From NCBI RefSeq assembly GCF_030296055.1, contig NZ_AP027370.1:186001-250000 (forward strand): a stretch of 64,000 bases of DNA, given 5' to 3'. This stretch comes from Hydrogenimonas cancrithermarum. GTDB taxonomy: Bacteria > Campylobacterota > Campylobacteria > Campylobacterales > Hydrogenimonadaceae. The notes below the pieces were generated by a model. It was given only the letters and a program-made list of their open reading frames with translations. It did not search any database and had not been told where the DNA came from. The position numbers and the translations under genes were made by a program. Below are positions 10,133 to 18,044 of the stretch, one piece after another. Every line of letters starts with the position of its first letter. Position 1 is the first letter of the stretch.

Positions 10133-10815
10133 GCAAAAAAACGCCCGTCAAGTACGAAACGCTCTGGGACAAGATCAAGGCGTGGTTCACATCGATGATC
10201 ATCGAGCACAACTTCACCAACATTTTCCGCCTCAATCTCCACAAGGTGAACGACGACCTCTACCGCTCCAGCCAGCCCACGCCGTGGCAGCTCAAAAAGA
10301 TCGTCAAAGAGAAGGGGATCAAATCCGTCATCAACCTACGTGGTACGCAGCCCCACAGCCCCGTTTATATGCTGGAAAAAAAGACGTGTGAAGAGATCGG
10401 TGTGAAGATGATCGATGTCGAGATCTATTCGCGGGCGATCCCCGACAGAGAGCGGCTCGAAAAACTGGCCAAAGCCTTCGAAGAGGCGGAGTATCCCGTG
10501 CTGATGCACTGCAAGGCGGGAGCCGACCGCACCGGTCTCGCCGCGACGTTCTACCTCTATTGGAAAGAAGGAATGCCGCTGGAGAAGATCGACCAGCTCA
10601 AGTTCATCCCCTATGGCCATATCAAGAGCTCCGACGCAGGGATCATCGATTACTACTTCGAAGAGTTCGCCAAATACAAGAAAAGCCACCCCGAAGCCGA
10701 CATCTTCGAGTGGACCGAACAACTTCCGCGCGAAGAGATGAAGAGACGTTTCAAAGAACAGAAAGAGAGCTATCTCTCCGATTTTCTCAACAACGTCATC
10801 CTCAGAAGAGAGTAG
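10129..10815 (+). CDS. DSP/tyrosine-phosphatase-fold phosphatase
   Basis: Cysteine phosphatase of the dual-specificity type. The start is ATG at 10129, overlapping the stop of the upstream exporter gene; this gives 228 aa. The substrate-recognition part begins LYRSSQPTPWQLKKIVKEKG, and the P-loop is HCKAGADRTG with catalytic Cys128 and Arg134. An aspartate-containing loop (SRAIPDRERLEKL) may supply the general acid. There is no signal peptide, but a hydrophobic patch lies near residues 19-26. Related bacterial enzymes dephosphorylate proteins or lipid phosphates. The coupling to an MsbA-like exporter suggests an envelope-lipid substrate, which is inference only. Confidence 0.82.
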   Translation: MSKKTPVKYETLWDKIKAWFTSMIIEHNFTNIFRLNLHKVNDDLYRSSQPTPWQLKKIVKEKGIKSVINLRGTQPHSPVYMLEKKTCEEIGVKMIDVEIYSRAIPDRERLEKLAKAFEEAEYPVLMHCKAGADRTGLAATFYLYWKEGMPLEKIDQLKFIPYGHIKSSDAGIIDYYFEEFAKYKKSHPEADIFEWTEQLPREEMKRRFKEQKESYLSDFLNNVILRRE

Positions 10816-10817
10816 CC

Positions 10818-11543
10818 ATGGCCATCAAACCGATCGTTTACAAAAATGAGAGATTCAAGCTCTCCTACGACATGCTCAATCCGTCGAAAGAGAAGACACT
10901 GCTCTTTCTTCACGGCTGGGGAAGCAACAAGGAGCTGATGAAGCAGGCGTTCGGCGGCTCTTTTCCCGACTACCGCCACCTCTACCTCGATCTTCCGGGC
11001 TTTGGAAAGAGTGAGAACGAAGCGGTACTTACGACGCATGACTACGCTGCGATCGTAAGCGAATTTCTCGAAACCGTCAAGGTTCGGGCCGATGTCGCGA
11101 TCGGCCACTCCTTTGGCGGGAAAGTGGCGACACTGCTGCAGCCTGAGCGCCTGATTTTACTATCGAGTGCCGGAATCGTCATGCCCAAACCGCTGAAAGT
11201 CCGCGCGAAAATCGTGCTTTTCAAGCTGCTCAAACCATTTGGCGGCGATACGCTGAGAGAGCTTTTCGTTTCGAGCGACGCCTCGGGGATGCCCAGAAAC
11301 ATGTACGAAACCTTCAAAAAGGTGGTCGACGAAGATTTCAGCGGTACCTTCGCCGCCTTCAGGTCGCCGGCACTGCTTTGCTGGGGGAGGGAGGACAGCG
11401 CCACACCACCGGAAGCGGGCCGAAAGATCGCGGGACTGATAGAGGGGAGCCGGCTCGAGTTTTTCGACGGCGACCACTACTTCTTTTTGCGGCAGAAAGA
11501 TGCCGTCGTCAAAGCGATGGAGAAGTTTCTTGAAACGGTATAG
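10818..11543 (+). CDS. Alpha/beta-fold hydrolase
   Basis: Predicted serine hydrolase of 241 aa starting at ATG 10818, two nt after the previous stop. The oxyanion motif is LFLHGWGSNKEL. The nucleophile elbow is GHSFGG with Ser98, the acid is probably the Asp in WGREDSATPP, and the catalytic His is in FFDGDHYFFL. All three triad parts are present, so it should be active. Size and sequence fit the general esterase/lipase group, and the substrate cannot be predicted. It sits within the tightly spaced run between the DSP phosphatase and an acylphosphatase. Confidence 0.85.
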   Translation: MAIKPIVYKNERFKLSYDMLNPSKEKTLLFLHGWGSNKELMKQAFGGSFPDYRHLYLDLPGFGKSENEAVLTTHDYAAIVSEFLETVKVRADVAIGHSFGGKVATLLQPERLILLSSAGIVMPKPLKVRAKIVLFKLLKPFGGDTLRELFVSSDASGMPRNMYETFKKVVDEDFSGTFAAFRSPALLCWGREDSATPPEAGRKIAGLIEGSRLEFFDGDHYFFLRQKDAVVKAMEKFLETV

Positions 11544-11802
11544 ATGTATCGTCAGCGGAAAAGTGCAAGGGGTCTGGTACAGAAAGTTCGTCTCCGAAGC
11601 GGCGCGTGCGGCCGGCTTCCGCGGCTATGTCAGAAACCTTTCCGACGGCACCGTCGAAGCGGTCGTCGATACCCCCGAAAGCGGCTTGGAGGCTTTCAAA
11701 TCGATACTTAAAAAAGGATCCCCGATGTCTGATGTTCAAGAGATTGTATGTAAAGAGATTCCATTGGATGCGCCGTTTGGCGATTTTGGGGTGATACGAT
11801 GA
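11530..11802 (+). CDS. acyP: Acylphosphatase
   Basis: Small enzyme hydrolysing carboxyl-phosphate bonds such as acetyl- or carbamoyl-phosphate. The family motif VSGKVQGVWYRKFV carries the phosphate-binding loop and catalytic Arg, and the catalytic Asn is in VRNLSDGTVEAVV. I prefer the TTG start at 11530, which has GGAG about 7 nt upstream and gives 90 aa, the family's typical size. An in-frame ATG at 11500 would add ten residues. The start lies inside the 3' end of the hydrolase gene and the stop overlaps murF by 4 nt, so expression is coupled on both sides. Confidence 0.9.
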   Translation: MKRYRCIVSGKVQGVWYRKFVSEAARAAGFRGYVRNLSDGTVEAVVDTPESGLEAFKSILKKGSPMSDVQEIVCKEIPLDAPFGDFGVIR

Positions 11803-13232
11803 TCTGGTTTCAGCTCTTCTCCCATATCCTGCTGGTTATGGCACTGGGGTGGTACCTCGCGACCAATCTCCAGTGGTACAGTTACAAGATCGAACGTGTG
11901 ATCCTGCACCACACCAGGTATGTATGGCATCTCATCTATTTTCTGATTCCGCTCTTCGCCTACTACTTTACCGGCATCTATTTCTGGATCTATTTCTACT
12001 TCGCCTATCTTCCGACTCTCTGGCTCTGGCACAGAAAACTCGACAAGAAACTGGTCCTCACCGGGCGTATCAAGCGCTTTTTCGCACTCCTTGCGATGCT
12101 CACGCTCTTTCAGGACCTTCTATGTCTGGCGAAAGAGGCGTGCGAGGTTTTCGGTGTAATTTTACCGCTGACGATGGCGGTCATAGGTTCGATGATGATC
12201 GAGAAGGTGCTTTTCCACGGCTTCAAACTCCAGGCAAAACGGAAACTCGAAAGTATGCCCGATCTCATCGTAATCGGTGTGACGGCGAGCTACGGAAAGA
12301 CCAGTATCAAAAACTTCATCGCCCAGATCGTCGGGCATGAGAAGAGAGTCTACGCCACACCAAGAAGCGTCAATACGCTTGGTGGCGTCATGAAAGATAT
12401 CAACGACGATCTGCCCGAAGAGACGGAAGTCTACATCGTCGAGATGGGCGCGCGCGGCCCGGGCGACATCGCCGAAATCACCGAGTTCGTCCAGCCCCAC
12501 TTCGCCGTCGTCGGTGTCATCGGGCCGCAGCATATCGAGTACTTCAAAACGCTCGAGCGCATCCGCAACACGAAGATGGAGATCCTTGCGAGCAAACGTC
12601 TCGAGCATGCATGGGTCCACACATCCGCCCATGTCGAACCCGACGATCGGGTCACCCTGTTTGGCGACGAAATCGAACATCTCGAAGCGACCCTCGAAGG
12701 CGTCGACTTCGACCTCGATCTGCCACAGGGAAAGGTCCATGTACACATCCCTGTTCTGGGTGCCTTCAATGCCGTCAACGTCACTGCCGCACTACATGTC
12801 GCGAACGCATTGGGAATCCCCTACGAAAAAGGGGCCGAATACGCCAAAAGCCTCGAACCGGTCGAACACCGCCTCCAGCGTATCGATGCCGGCGGCAAGA
12901 TCATTCTCGACGATAGCTTCAACGGCAATGTCGACGGAATGCTTGCCTCCTTCGAGCTTGTGTCGCAGTATCCGGGGCGTAAAGTACTCGTCACGCCGGG
13001 CCTGGTCGAGAGCGACATCGAATCGAACGAGAAGATCGCAAAACGGGCCGACGAGATTTTCGACCTCGTCATCGTGACGGGAAAGATCAACCAGCCGATC
13101 TTCAAAAGATTCGTGGATGGGAAGAAACTTCATCGACTGGACGACAAGTCGAAAATGCAGGAGATGCTGGGAGCGTTGACACGGCCGGGAGACCTGATTC
13201 TTTTTGCCAACGACGCACCAAATTTCATGTAA
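11799..13232 (+). CDS. murF: MurF-type Mur ligase with membrane-anchored N-terminus
   Basis: UDP-MurNAc-tripeptide--D-alanyl-D-alanine ligase, the last cytoplasmic Mur ligase step. Residues 1-150 hold several hydrophobic, aromatic-rich helices (e.g. LIYFLIPLFAYYFTGIYFW) in place of the soluble N-terminal UDP-binding domain. The central ATPase domain follows with P-loop GVTASYGKTSIKNFI, then GVIGPQHIEYFKTLE, HRLQRIDAGGKIILDDSFN and the C-terminal DALVIVTG-like strand. Length is 477 aa. As I recall, Campylobacterota MurF proteins share this membrane-anchored form. Ddl is encoded upstream in the same run. It overlaps acyP by 4 nt. Confidence 0.9.
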   Translation: MIWFQLFSHILLVMALGWYLATNLQWYSYKIERVILHHTRYVWHLIYFLIPLFAYYFTGIYFWIYFYFAYLPTLWLWHRKLDKKLVLTGRIKRFFALLAMLTLFQDLLCLAKEACEVFGVILPLTMAVIGSMMIEKVLFHGFKLQAKRKLESMPDLIVIGVTASYGKTSIKNFIAQIVGHEKRVYATPRSVNTLGGVMKDINDDLPEETEVYIVEMGARGPGDIAEITEFVQPHFAVVGVIGPQHIEYFKTLERIRNTKMEILASKRLEHAWVHTSAHVEPDDRVTLFGDEIEHLEATLEGVDFDLDLPQGKVHVHIPVLGAFNAVNVTAALHVANALGIPYEKGAEYAKSLEPVEHRLQRIDAGGKIILDDSFNGNVDGMLASFELVSQYPGRKVLVTPGLVESDIESNEKIAKRADEIFDLVIVTGKINQPIFKRFVDGKKLHRLDDKSKMQEMLGALTRPGDLILFANDAPNFM

Positions 13233-13249
13233 TCATCGGGAGAAGATAG

Positions 13250-13765
13250 ATGCTGAAAATTTCTTACTGGATCGATGCACTGAGCAGATGGGCAGGGGCA
13301 CTTGGGGCGTCGGCTTCGATCGCGCTGGCGCTTCTGATCGTCTACGACGCATCGATGCGCTACATCTTTCACGAAGGCTCCGTCGCGCTGCAGGAGCTGG
13401 AGTGGCATCTGTTCGACATCCTCTTTCTGCTGGGGCTCTCCTACGCGCTCAAACACGACAAGCACGTGCGGGTCGACATCCTCTATACCCGCTTTTCACC
13501 GCGTCTCAAAGAGATCGTACGAATCGTTTCGATGCTCTTTTTCGTTATACCGCTGGGGCTGCTGGTGGTCTGGTTCAGCTGGGACTTTGTGGCACAGAGC
13601 TTCGCACAGCATGAAATGAGCCCCGATCCGGGTGGACTCTGCTGCCGCTACATCATCAAATCGTTCGTCATCGCGGCGTTTGTACTGCTCGTTTTGCAGG
13701 CGGTAAGTGAATCTATCAAAGCCTTTTACCGTCTGGGAGAGTTGAAAAAGGAGAGCGGAAAATGA
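13250..13765 (+). CDS. TRAP transporter small permease (DctQ family)
   Basis: Small membrane subunit of a tripartite ATP-independent periplasmic transporter. The 171-aa protein has four hydrophobic segments and the family-type stretch LQELEWHLFDILFLLGLSYALKHDKHVRVDI (seen as LQELEWHLFDI then DKHVRVDILY). A ribosome-binding site (GGGAGAAG) precedes ATG 13250. The stop overlaps the large-permease start by 4 nt. The extracytoplasmic binding protein (DctP or TAXI) that normally completes the system is not encoded nearby, so the substrate cannot be guessed. Confidence 0.9.
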   Translation: MLKISYWIDALSRWAGALGASASIALALLIVYDASMRYIFHEGSVALQELEWHLFDILFLLGLSYALKHDKHVRVDILYTRFSPRLKEIVRIVSMLFFVIPLGLLVVWFSWDFVAQSFAQHEMSPDPGGLCCRYIIKSFVIAAFVLLVLQAVSESIKAFYRLGELKKESGK

Positions 13766-15057
13766 TCGGCATGCTGATGTTTCTGACCGCGCTCGTCTTT
13801 CTGCTTTTCGGCATCCCTGTCGCATTTGCGTTCGGGGGCGTGGCGATTCTGTTCGCACTCCTTTTTCCGTGGGATGTGGGCCTGCAAGTCTTCGAACTGC
13901 TGCCGTTTCGTATCTACGGCATCATGCAGAACTTCACACTGATGGCGGTACCGCTCTTCATCTTCATGGGACTGATACTCGAAAAGTCGAAGATGGCGGA
14001 AGAGTTGCTGGAGTCGATGGGCAAGCTCTTCGGTCCCGTGCGCGGGGGACTCGCCATTTCGACGGTCCTTGTCGGGGCGATCCTGGCGGCCAGCACCGGC
14101 ATTGTCGGGGCGAGTGTGGTGATGATGGGGCTCATCACGCTGCCGATCATGCTCAAACACCGTTACGATCCGAAACTTGCCTCCGGCACGATCGTCGCCA
14201 GCGGAACACTGGGGCAGATCATCCCTCCATCGGTCGTTCTGATCGTCCTGGGTGACGTGATGTACGTCAGTGTCGGCGACCTTTTCAAAGCGGCTGTCAT
14301 GCCGGGGATCGTGTTGACATCGCTCTATATCCTCTATATCCTGATTTTGGCGTGGCTCAAACCCTCCGTCGCACCGGCGATGGAGCGCGAACCGATCCCC
14401 TACGCAAAGCTTCTGCTGAAGGCACTCAAGGCGATTCTGCCGCCACTGCTGCTCATCGTCGCCGTTCTGGGCTCCATCTTCGCCGGTATCGCCAGCCCCA
14501 CCGAATCGGCCGCAGTGGGTGTCGTGGGTGCAATTTTTCTGAGTATTTTAAAGCGTACTTTTTCGCTCGAGACACTTCGTTACGCTTCGCTCGAGACGGT
14601 CAAGCTGAGTGCGATGATTTTCATGATCCTCATCGGTGCCACAGCCTTCAGTCTCGTCTTCAACGCTTTCGACGGCGGTGACTTCGTCCATCGATTCTTC
14701 ACCGAAGAGCTCGGCAGCAAATGGACCTTCATCCTCGTCACGATGGCCGTCATCTTCGTACTCGGTTTCTTCGTCGACTTTATCGAAATCTCCTTCATCG
14801 TCGTACCGATTCTCGTGCCCATCGCCGCCAGCTTCGGAATCGATCCAGTCTGGTTCGCGATCCTCATCGCGATGAACCTTCAGGCGTCGTTCCTGACGCC
14901 ACCCTTCGGTTTCGCTCTCTTCTATCTCAAAGGGGCCGCCGGGGACAAAGTGACGACGGGAGAGATCTACAAGGGTGTCGTTCCCTTCATTTTTCTGCAG
15001 ATGACGGCACTGACGATCGTGATGCTATGGCCAAAAATCATCTACTGGCTGGGGTAG
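13762..15057 (+). CDS. TRAP transporter large permease (DctM family)
   Basis: Large membrane subunit carrying out sodium- or proton-coupled uptake with the DctQ partner just upstream. The 431-aa protein has the expected 12 or so membrane helices and family hallmarks such as PLFIFMGLILEKSKMAEELL, ASGTLGQIIPPSVVLIVLGD, ASPTESAAVGVVGA and ASFLTPPFGFALFYLKG. The sequence appears intact. The gene ends the long plus-strand run and overlaps a small convergent gene by 20 nt. Confidence 0.95.
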   Translation: MIGMLMFLTALVFLLFGIPVAFAFGGVAILFALLFPWDVGLQVFELLPFRIYGIMQNFTLMAVPLFIFMGLILEKSKMAEELLESMGKLFGPVRGGLAISTVLVGAILAASTGIVGASVVMMGLITLPIMLKHRYDPKLASGTIVASGTLGQIIPPSVVLIVLGDVMYVSVGDLFKAAVMPGIVLTSLYILYILILAWLKPSVAPAMEREPIPYAKLLLKALKAILPPLLLIVAVLGSIFAGIASPTESAAVGVVGAIFLSILKRTFSLETLRYASLETVKLSAMIFMILIGATAFSLVFNAFDGGDFVHRFFTEELGSKWTFILVTMAVIFVLGFFVDFIEISFIVVPILVPIAASFGIDPVWFAILIAMNLQASFLTPPFGFALFYLKGAAGDKVTTGEIYKGVVPFIFLQMTALTIVMLWPKIIYWLG

Positions 15058-15244
15058 TTCCCGTTTCCAGTTTTTGAAATTTCTTCAACTCTTTCGCCCC
15101 TTTCTGGGGTGTATCGCAGGTTCTGTAGCATGATCGTCCTTTGCTTACATTGTTGATGACCCACGCCGTCGTCACGATCATGAAGATCACGAATCCTCCG
15201 AGAATGACCGATACGAGTGCGATATTTTTATATTCTCCAAACAT
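15038..15244 (-). CDS. Small single-span membrane protein, unknown function
   Basis: I do not recognise this 68-aa protein. It has one strong transmembrane segment (residues 8-31, ALVSVILGGFVIFMIVTTAW) followed by a basic tail with two cysteines (SCYRTCDTPQKGAKELKKF). The gene looks real because AAGGAGG sits 5 nt before the ATG on the minus strand, a strong ribosome-binding site. Its 3' end overlaps the dctM 3' end by 20 nt. It diverges from the HIT gene across 112 nt. No function is offered. Confidence 0.6.
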   Translation of the reverse strand: MFGEYKNIALVSVILGGFVIFMIVTTAWVINNVSKGRSCYRTCDTPQKGAKELKKFQKLETGTTPASR

Positions 15245-15319
15245 GGCATCCTCCTTTTGAAGGCCTTTCTATATTATTAATCTTTCTTATTTAAAAACTG
15301 CTTTGCCGGAAAATTAGTG

Positions 15320-15325
15320 TATAAT
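15320..15325 (+). promoter_or_regulatory. Probable -10 box (TATAAT) of the HIT gene
   Basis: A consensus TATAAT lies 31 nt before the HIT ATG in the AT-rich divergent gap 15245-15356. No good -35 box at standard spacing is present, which is common for sigma-70 promoters in this phylum. Confidence 0.55.
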
Positions 15326-15356
15326 TTTTTATTTATGAAAGATTGGAGAAGCGAAA

Positions 15357-15848
15357 ATGGAGCATCTCTATGCGCCCTGGCGGACGGAGTATATCAGGGG
15401 GGAGAAGATCGAGGGATGTGTCTTCTGTCATATCAGCCAACACCCCGATTTGGATGAAAAACACCATCTGCTCTTCCGGGACGAGCGCTGTTTCGTCGTA
15501 ATGAACAAATACCCCTACACCCCGGGGCATTTCATGATCATCCCCCATATACATACGGAGAGGCTCGAAACACTCGATCCTCGAGTATGGCTAAGAATGA
15601 GCGAACTCACACAGCGGGGTGTGGCGATGCTCAAAGAGGGTTTTGGAGCCGAAGGCGTCAATATGGGAATGAACCTCGGAGCCGCTGCCGGTGCGGGCAT
15701 CGCAGAACATATCCACTTGCATCTGGTACCGAGATTTTCACGCGATACCAACTTCATCACGACGATCGGCCATACACGTGTTTACAGCACCGACTTTCAA
15801 AAAGTGTATGAAAAACTGAAAGGGTTGGTTCCGAAATACTTCGTTTAG
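15357..15848 (+). CDS. HIT-family nucleotide hydrolase/transferase
   Basis: Histidine-triad protein of 163 aa with the active motif EHIHLHLVPRF (H-x-H-x-H-xx) near residues 120-130. N-terminal cysteines in GCVFCHIS probably belong to a zinc site. Related enzymes cleave diadenosine polyphosphates or nucleoside phosphoramidates. A ribosome-binding site (GGAGAAG) precedes the ATG. Campylobacterota often place a HIT gene close to murF, as here. The gene has its own -10 box and a hairpin with a T-run 65 nt past its stop codon. Confidence 0.93.
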   Translation: MEHLYAPWRTEYIRGEKIEGCVFCHISQHPDLDEKHHLLFRDERCFVVMNKYPYTPGHFMIIPHIHTERLETLDPRVWLRMSELTQRGVAMLKEGFGAEGVNMGMNLGAAAGAGIAEHIHLHLVPRFSRDTNFITTIGHTRVYSTDFQKVYEKLKGLVPKYFV

Positions 15849-15851
15849 GCA

Positions 15852-16121
15852 TTACGCTTTGCAGCAGCTGGTCGTATTTCCTTGGCAGCAAAGCAGCATA
15901 TACTCCCCGTCCAGGCTTCCTTGACGGGAAGCCTTTTTGAACCACTGCTTCGCCGTTTCGATATCTTTTTCCACACCGAACCCTTCGTAGTACATCATTC
16001 CCAGATAGTACTGCGCCTCCGCATTTTTTCTGTGCTGTTTCAACGCGACCAGTGCCTCGTCGTACTTGTCGTTCTCGTAAAAACCGATCGCTTCTTCGAG
16101 TGTATAACTTTTCTCTTCCAT
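15852..16121 (-). CDS. Small Sel1/TPR-repeat protein
   Basis: An 89-aa protein built of one TPR-like and one Sel1-like helical repeat. The first is EEAIGFYENDKYDEALVALK; the second is AQYYLGMMYYEGFGVEKDIE then AKQWFKKASRQGS. The Cys-rich tail (LLCCQGNTTSCCKA) is unusual for the family. It is likely a protein-interaction module. It follows the 175-aa unknown gene with 9 nt between them and probably shares its transcript. Its coding strand runs opposite to the HIT gene's terminator hairpin. Confidence 0.75.
   Translation of the reverse strand: MEEKSYTLEEAIGFYENDKYDEALVALKQHRKNAEAQYYLGMMYYEGFGVEKDIETAKQWFKKASRQGSLDGEYMLLCCQGNTTSCCKA
15913..15938 (+). terminator. Probable intrinsic terminator of the HIT gene
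   Basis: An 8-bp perfect stem (AGGCTTCC pairing with GGAAGCCT) with a 6-nt loop and a T5 run begins 65 nt after the HIT stop. It lies inside the opposing Sel1 gene, where it encodes part of KKASRQGSLDG. Confidence 0.6.
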
Positions 16122-16130
16122 CGTTTCCTC

Positions 16131-16658
16131 CTAAAATCCTACCGAGTAGGCTCCCCAGCCGTGCATCTTTTTGGCCGTAACGACATCGTAATCATCGAAA
16201 ATATCGATGTGGTTGATCGCTACGAAGTAGCTCTCTTCCAGTTTTTTGTCTATCTCTTCTTGCATCGGAGTACCTTTTTCGACAAGTATCGCTACCGTCG
16301 CGGCGTTTTTCATGATGCGGAAAAACTTCTTGAACATCGTTTCCGGGTCCGACTCGAGAATTGCGGGGGCCAACGTGACGAAAATATTCTCATACTTCTT
16401 TGCATGTTTATTATACTGTCTTGCAGCCAGATCGAGCGGTTCCAGATGAAAACCGGGATGATCTTCACTTTGCCATTCATCGAGATCGCTCGCAACCGTC
16501 CGCAGATCGTACTCGAAGCCTTTGGCTTTCGTGAAGTCGTAGAGTGCTTTGTGAAGATCGTTGCTTCCGTCGGTCAAATGCAAAATCTGCTGATTTGGAT
16601 AGTGTGTCGAAATGATCTGCATCAGCTGAGCAGTCTGTTCGCGTTTAAGTTTTTTCAT
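16131..16658 (-). CDS. Conserved hypothetical protein, Rossmann-like
   Basis: A 175-aa soluble protein that I do not recognise by name. Alternating hydrophobic strands (QQILHLTDGSND, YENIFVTLAPAILES, TVAILVEKGTPMQEEID, YFVAINHIDIFDDYDVVTA) look like a Rossmann or methyltransferase-like core, but the glycine-rich SAM motif is absent. This suggests a degenerate or divergent member. It starts on the last base of the upstream inositol-monophosphatase stop (TAATG overlap) and is followed by the Sel1 gene, so the three form an operon. Confidence 0.7.
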   Translation of the reverse strand: MKKLKREQTAQLMQIISTHYPNQQILHLTDGSNDLHKALYDFTKAKGFEYDLRTVASDLDEWQSEDHPGFHLEPLDLAARQYNKHAKKYENIFVTLAPAILESDPETMFKKFFRIMKNAATVAILVEKGTPMQEEIDKKLEESYFVAINHIDIFDDYDVVTAKKMHGWGAYSVGF

Positions 16659-17440
16659 TATGCCTCCTCGTAATCGGCCAGTTTTTCGACAAGTGCCTCG
16701 TGATTCCGGCCATTGGTCGCTACGATGACCGGATCGCCGAGCCGGTAGGGTTCGCCCCTGTGGTTGCTCACTTTCCCGCCGGCCTCTTCAACGAGCAAAA
16801 TGCCCGCAGCGACATCCCATGGCTTGAGATTGCACTCATAGAACCCGTCGAAAATTCCGTTGGCGACGTAACTGAGATCGATCGAAGCGGCACCGAGACG
16901 GCGGATATCCTGTGTATGGGGCAGAAGATTCTCCATCGTTTCGAGTACCCAGCGAAAATCACGCCCCATCTCGACTTTCGTATAGGGAAAACCGGTAGCC
17001 AAAAGCGACTGCTGCAAGTCGGCCGTTTCCGAAACCACGATTTTTTTGCCGTTGCAAAAAGCTCCTTCTCCCCGTCCGGCACTGAAAAGTTCGTTCAAAA
17101 CGGGATTGTAAACGATACCCGCAACCGGTACGCCATCTTCCCATACGCCGATCGAGATGGCACATAACGGGATTTTATGGATAAAATTGGTCGTTCCGTC
17201 GATCGGATCGATGTAGATCGCTCTGTCGGCGCGCTGATGTTCATCCGAACTCTCCTCGCCGATGATCGTAAACGCGGGCAGAGCATCCGCGATTCTCTCC
17301 TTCAGAAGATTTTCGACGGCGACATCGAACTGCGTAACCAGATCGACGGTCCCTTTGTGATGCACCTCTTTGACCGCATTGAACCCCTCTTCGAAGAGTT
17401 TTCCCGCTTCGAGCACAATCTCTATAAGTTTATTTAACAA
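16658..17440 (-). CDS. Inositol monophosphatase family protein (SuhB-like)
   Basis: Metal-dependent phosphatase of the IMPase/FBPase superfamily. Metal-site motifs are complete: GEESSDE, then IDPIDGTTNFIH, then KPWDVAAGILLVEEAGG. At 260 aa it has standard length. The substrate may be inositol phosphate, NADP, 3'-phosphoadenosine 5'-phosphate or fructose-1,6-bisphosphate, and sequence inspection does not settle this. It heads a three-gene minus-strand operon and diverges from an HD-domain gene across 58 nt. Confidence 0.92.
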   Translation of the reverse strand: MLNKLIEIVLEAGKLFEEGFNAVKEVHHKGTVDLVTQFDVAVENLLKERIADALPAFTIIGEESSDEHQRADRAIYIDPIDGTTNFIHKIPLCAISIGVWEDGVPVAGIVYNPVLNELFSAGRGEGAFCNGKKIVVSETADLQQSLLATGFPYTKVEMGRDFRWVLETMENLLPHTQDIRRLGAASIDLSYVANGIFDGFYECNLKPWDVAAGILLVEEAGGKVSNHRGEPYRLGDPVIVATNGRNHEALVEKLADYEEA

Positions 17441-17498
17441 AATATTCCCTTTTTTGGTAAACTTCCAGATCCAATTTTTTCTATACCAAAGTTTTCGA

Positions 17499-18044
17499 AT
17501 GATACCAAATACAGATCTGTTTCACAAAGCCCTCCGTCTTGCGGCATGGGCACATTACGGCCAGATCACCAAATTCGGTGATCCCTATGTTACGCATCCG
17601 ATGGCGGCTGCCTATGAGGTGGCGGCTGCCGTCATGGCGGGCGAAAAAGCGAATATCGACGTTGCGGCGATTACGGCTTTATTACACGATGTCGTCGAAA
17701 AGAGCGATGTCACCATCGGTTCGATCAAAAAAGATTTCGGAAAAACGATAGCGGACGGTGTCTTCGCGATGACCAAAAACCAGGAATTGCCGAAAGAGGA
17801 GCAGCTCAGAGATTCTCTCGTACGAATTCTCGAGCAACCCAAAGAGATCGCGATGGCCAAACTTGGCGACCGCATCAGCAGTATGCTCCCACCGCCACCC
17901 GAATGGAGTGTCGAAAAACTCGAGACCATTACCGGCAACGCCAGGATGATCTTGCAAATGTTGGGAGAAGCGAGTCCTTTTTTGCAAAAACGTCTCGAAA
18001 AAAAGATAAAATTCTATGAAACCGTTATGGAAAAGAGACAATGA
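17499..18044 (+). CDS. HD-domain phosphohydrolase (RelA/SpoT-hydrolase-like)
   Basis: A 181-aa protein starting at ATG 17499; the longer upstream reading frame is the antisense of the IMPase gene and is discarded. The HD metal site is visible as a His in YVTHPMAAAYEVA, the doublet in ALLHDVVEKSDV, and a later Asp in KLGDRISSM. This arrangement resembles stand-alone ppGpp hydrolases and general HD phosphohydrolases. There is no synthetase domain. Its stop overlaps the dgkA start by 4 nt. The nucleotide substrate is inferred only. Confidence 0.85.
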   Translation: MIPNTDLFHKALRLAAWAHYGQITKFGDPYVTHPMAAAYEVAAAVMAGEKANIDVAAITALLHDVVEKSDVTIGSIKKDFGKTIADGVFAMTKNQELPKEEQLRDSLVRILEQPKEIAMAKLGDRISSMLPPPPEWSVEKLETITGNARMILQMLGEASPFLQKRLEKKIKFYETVMEKRQ

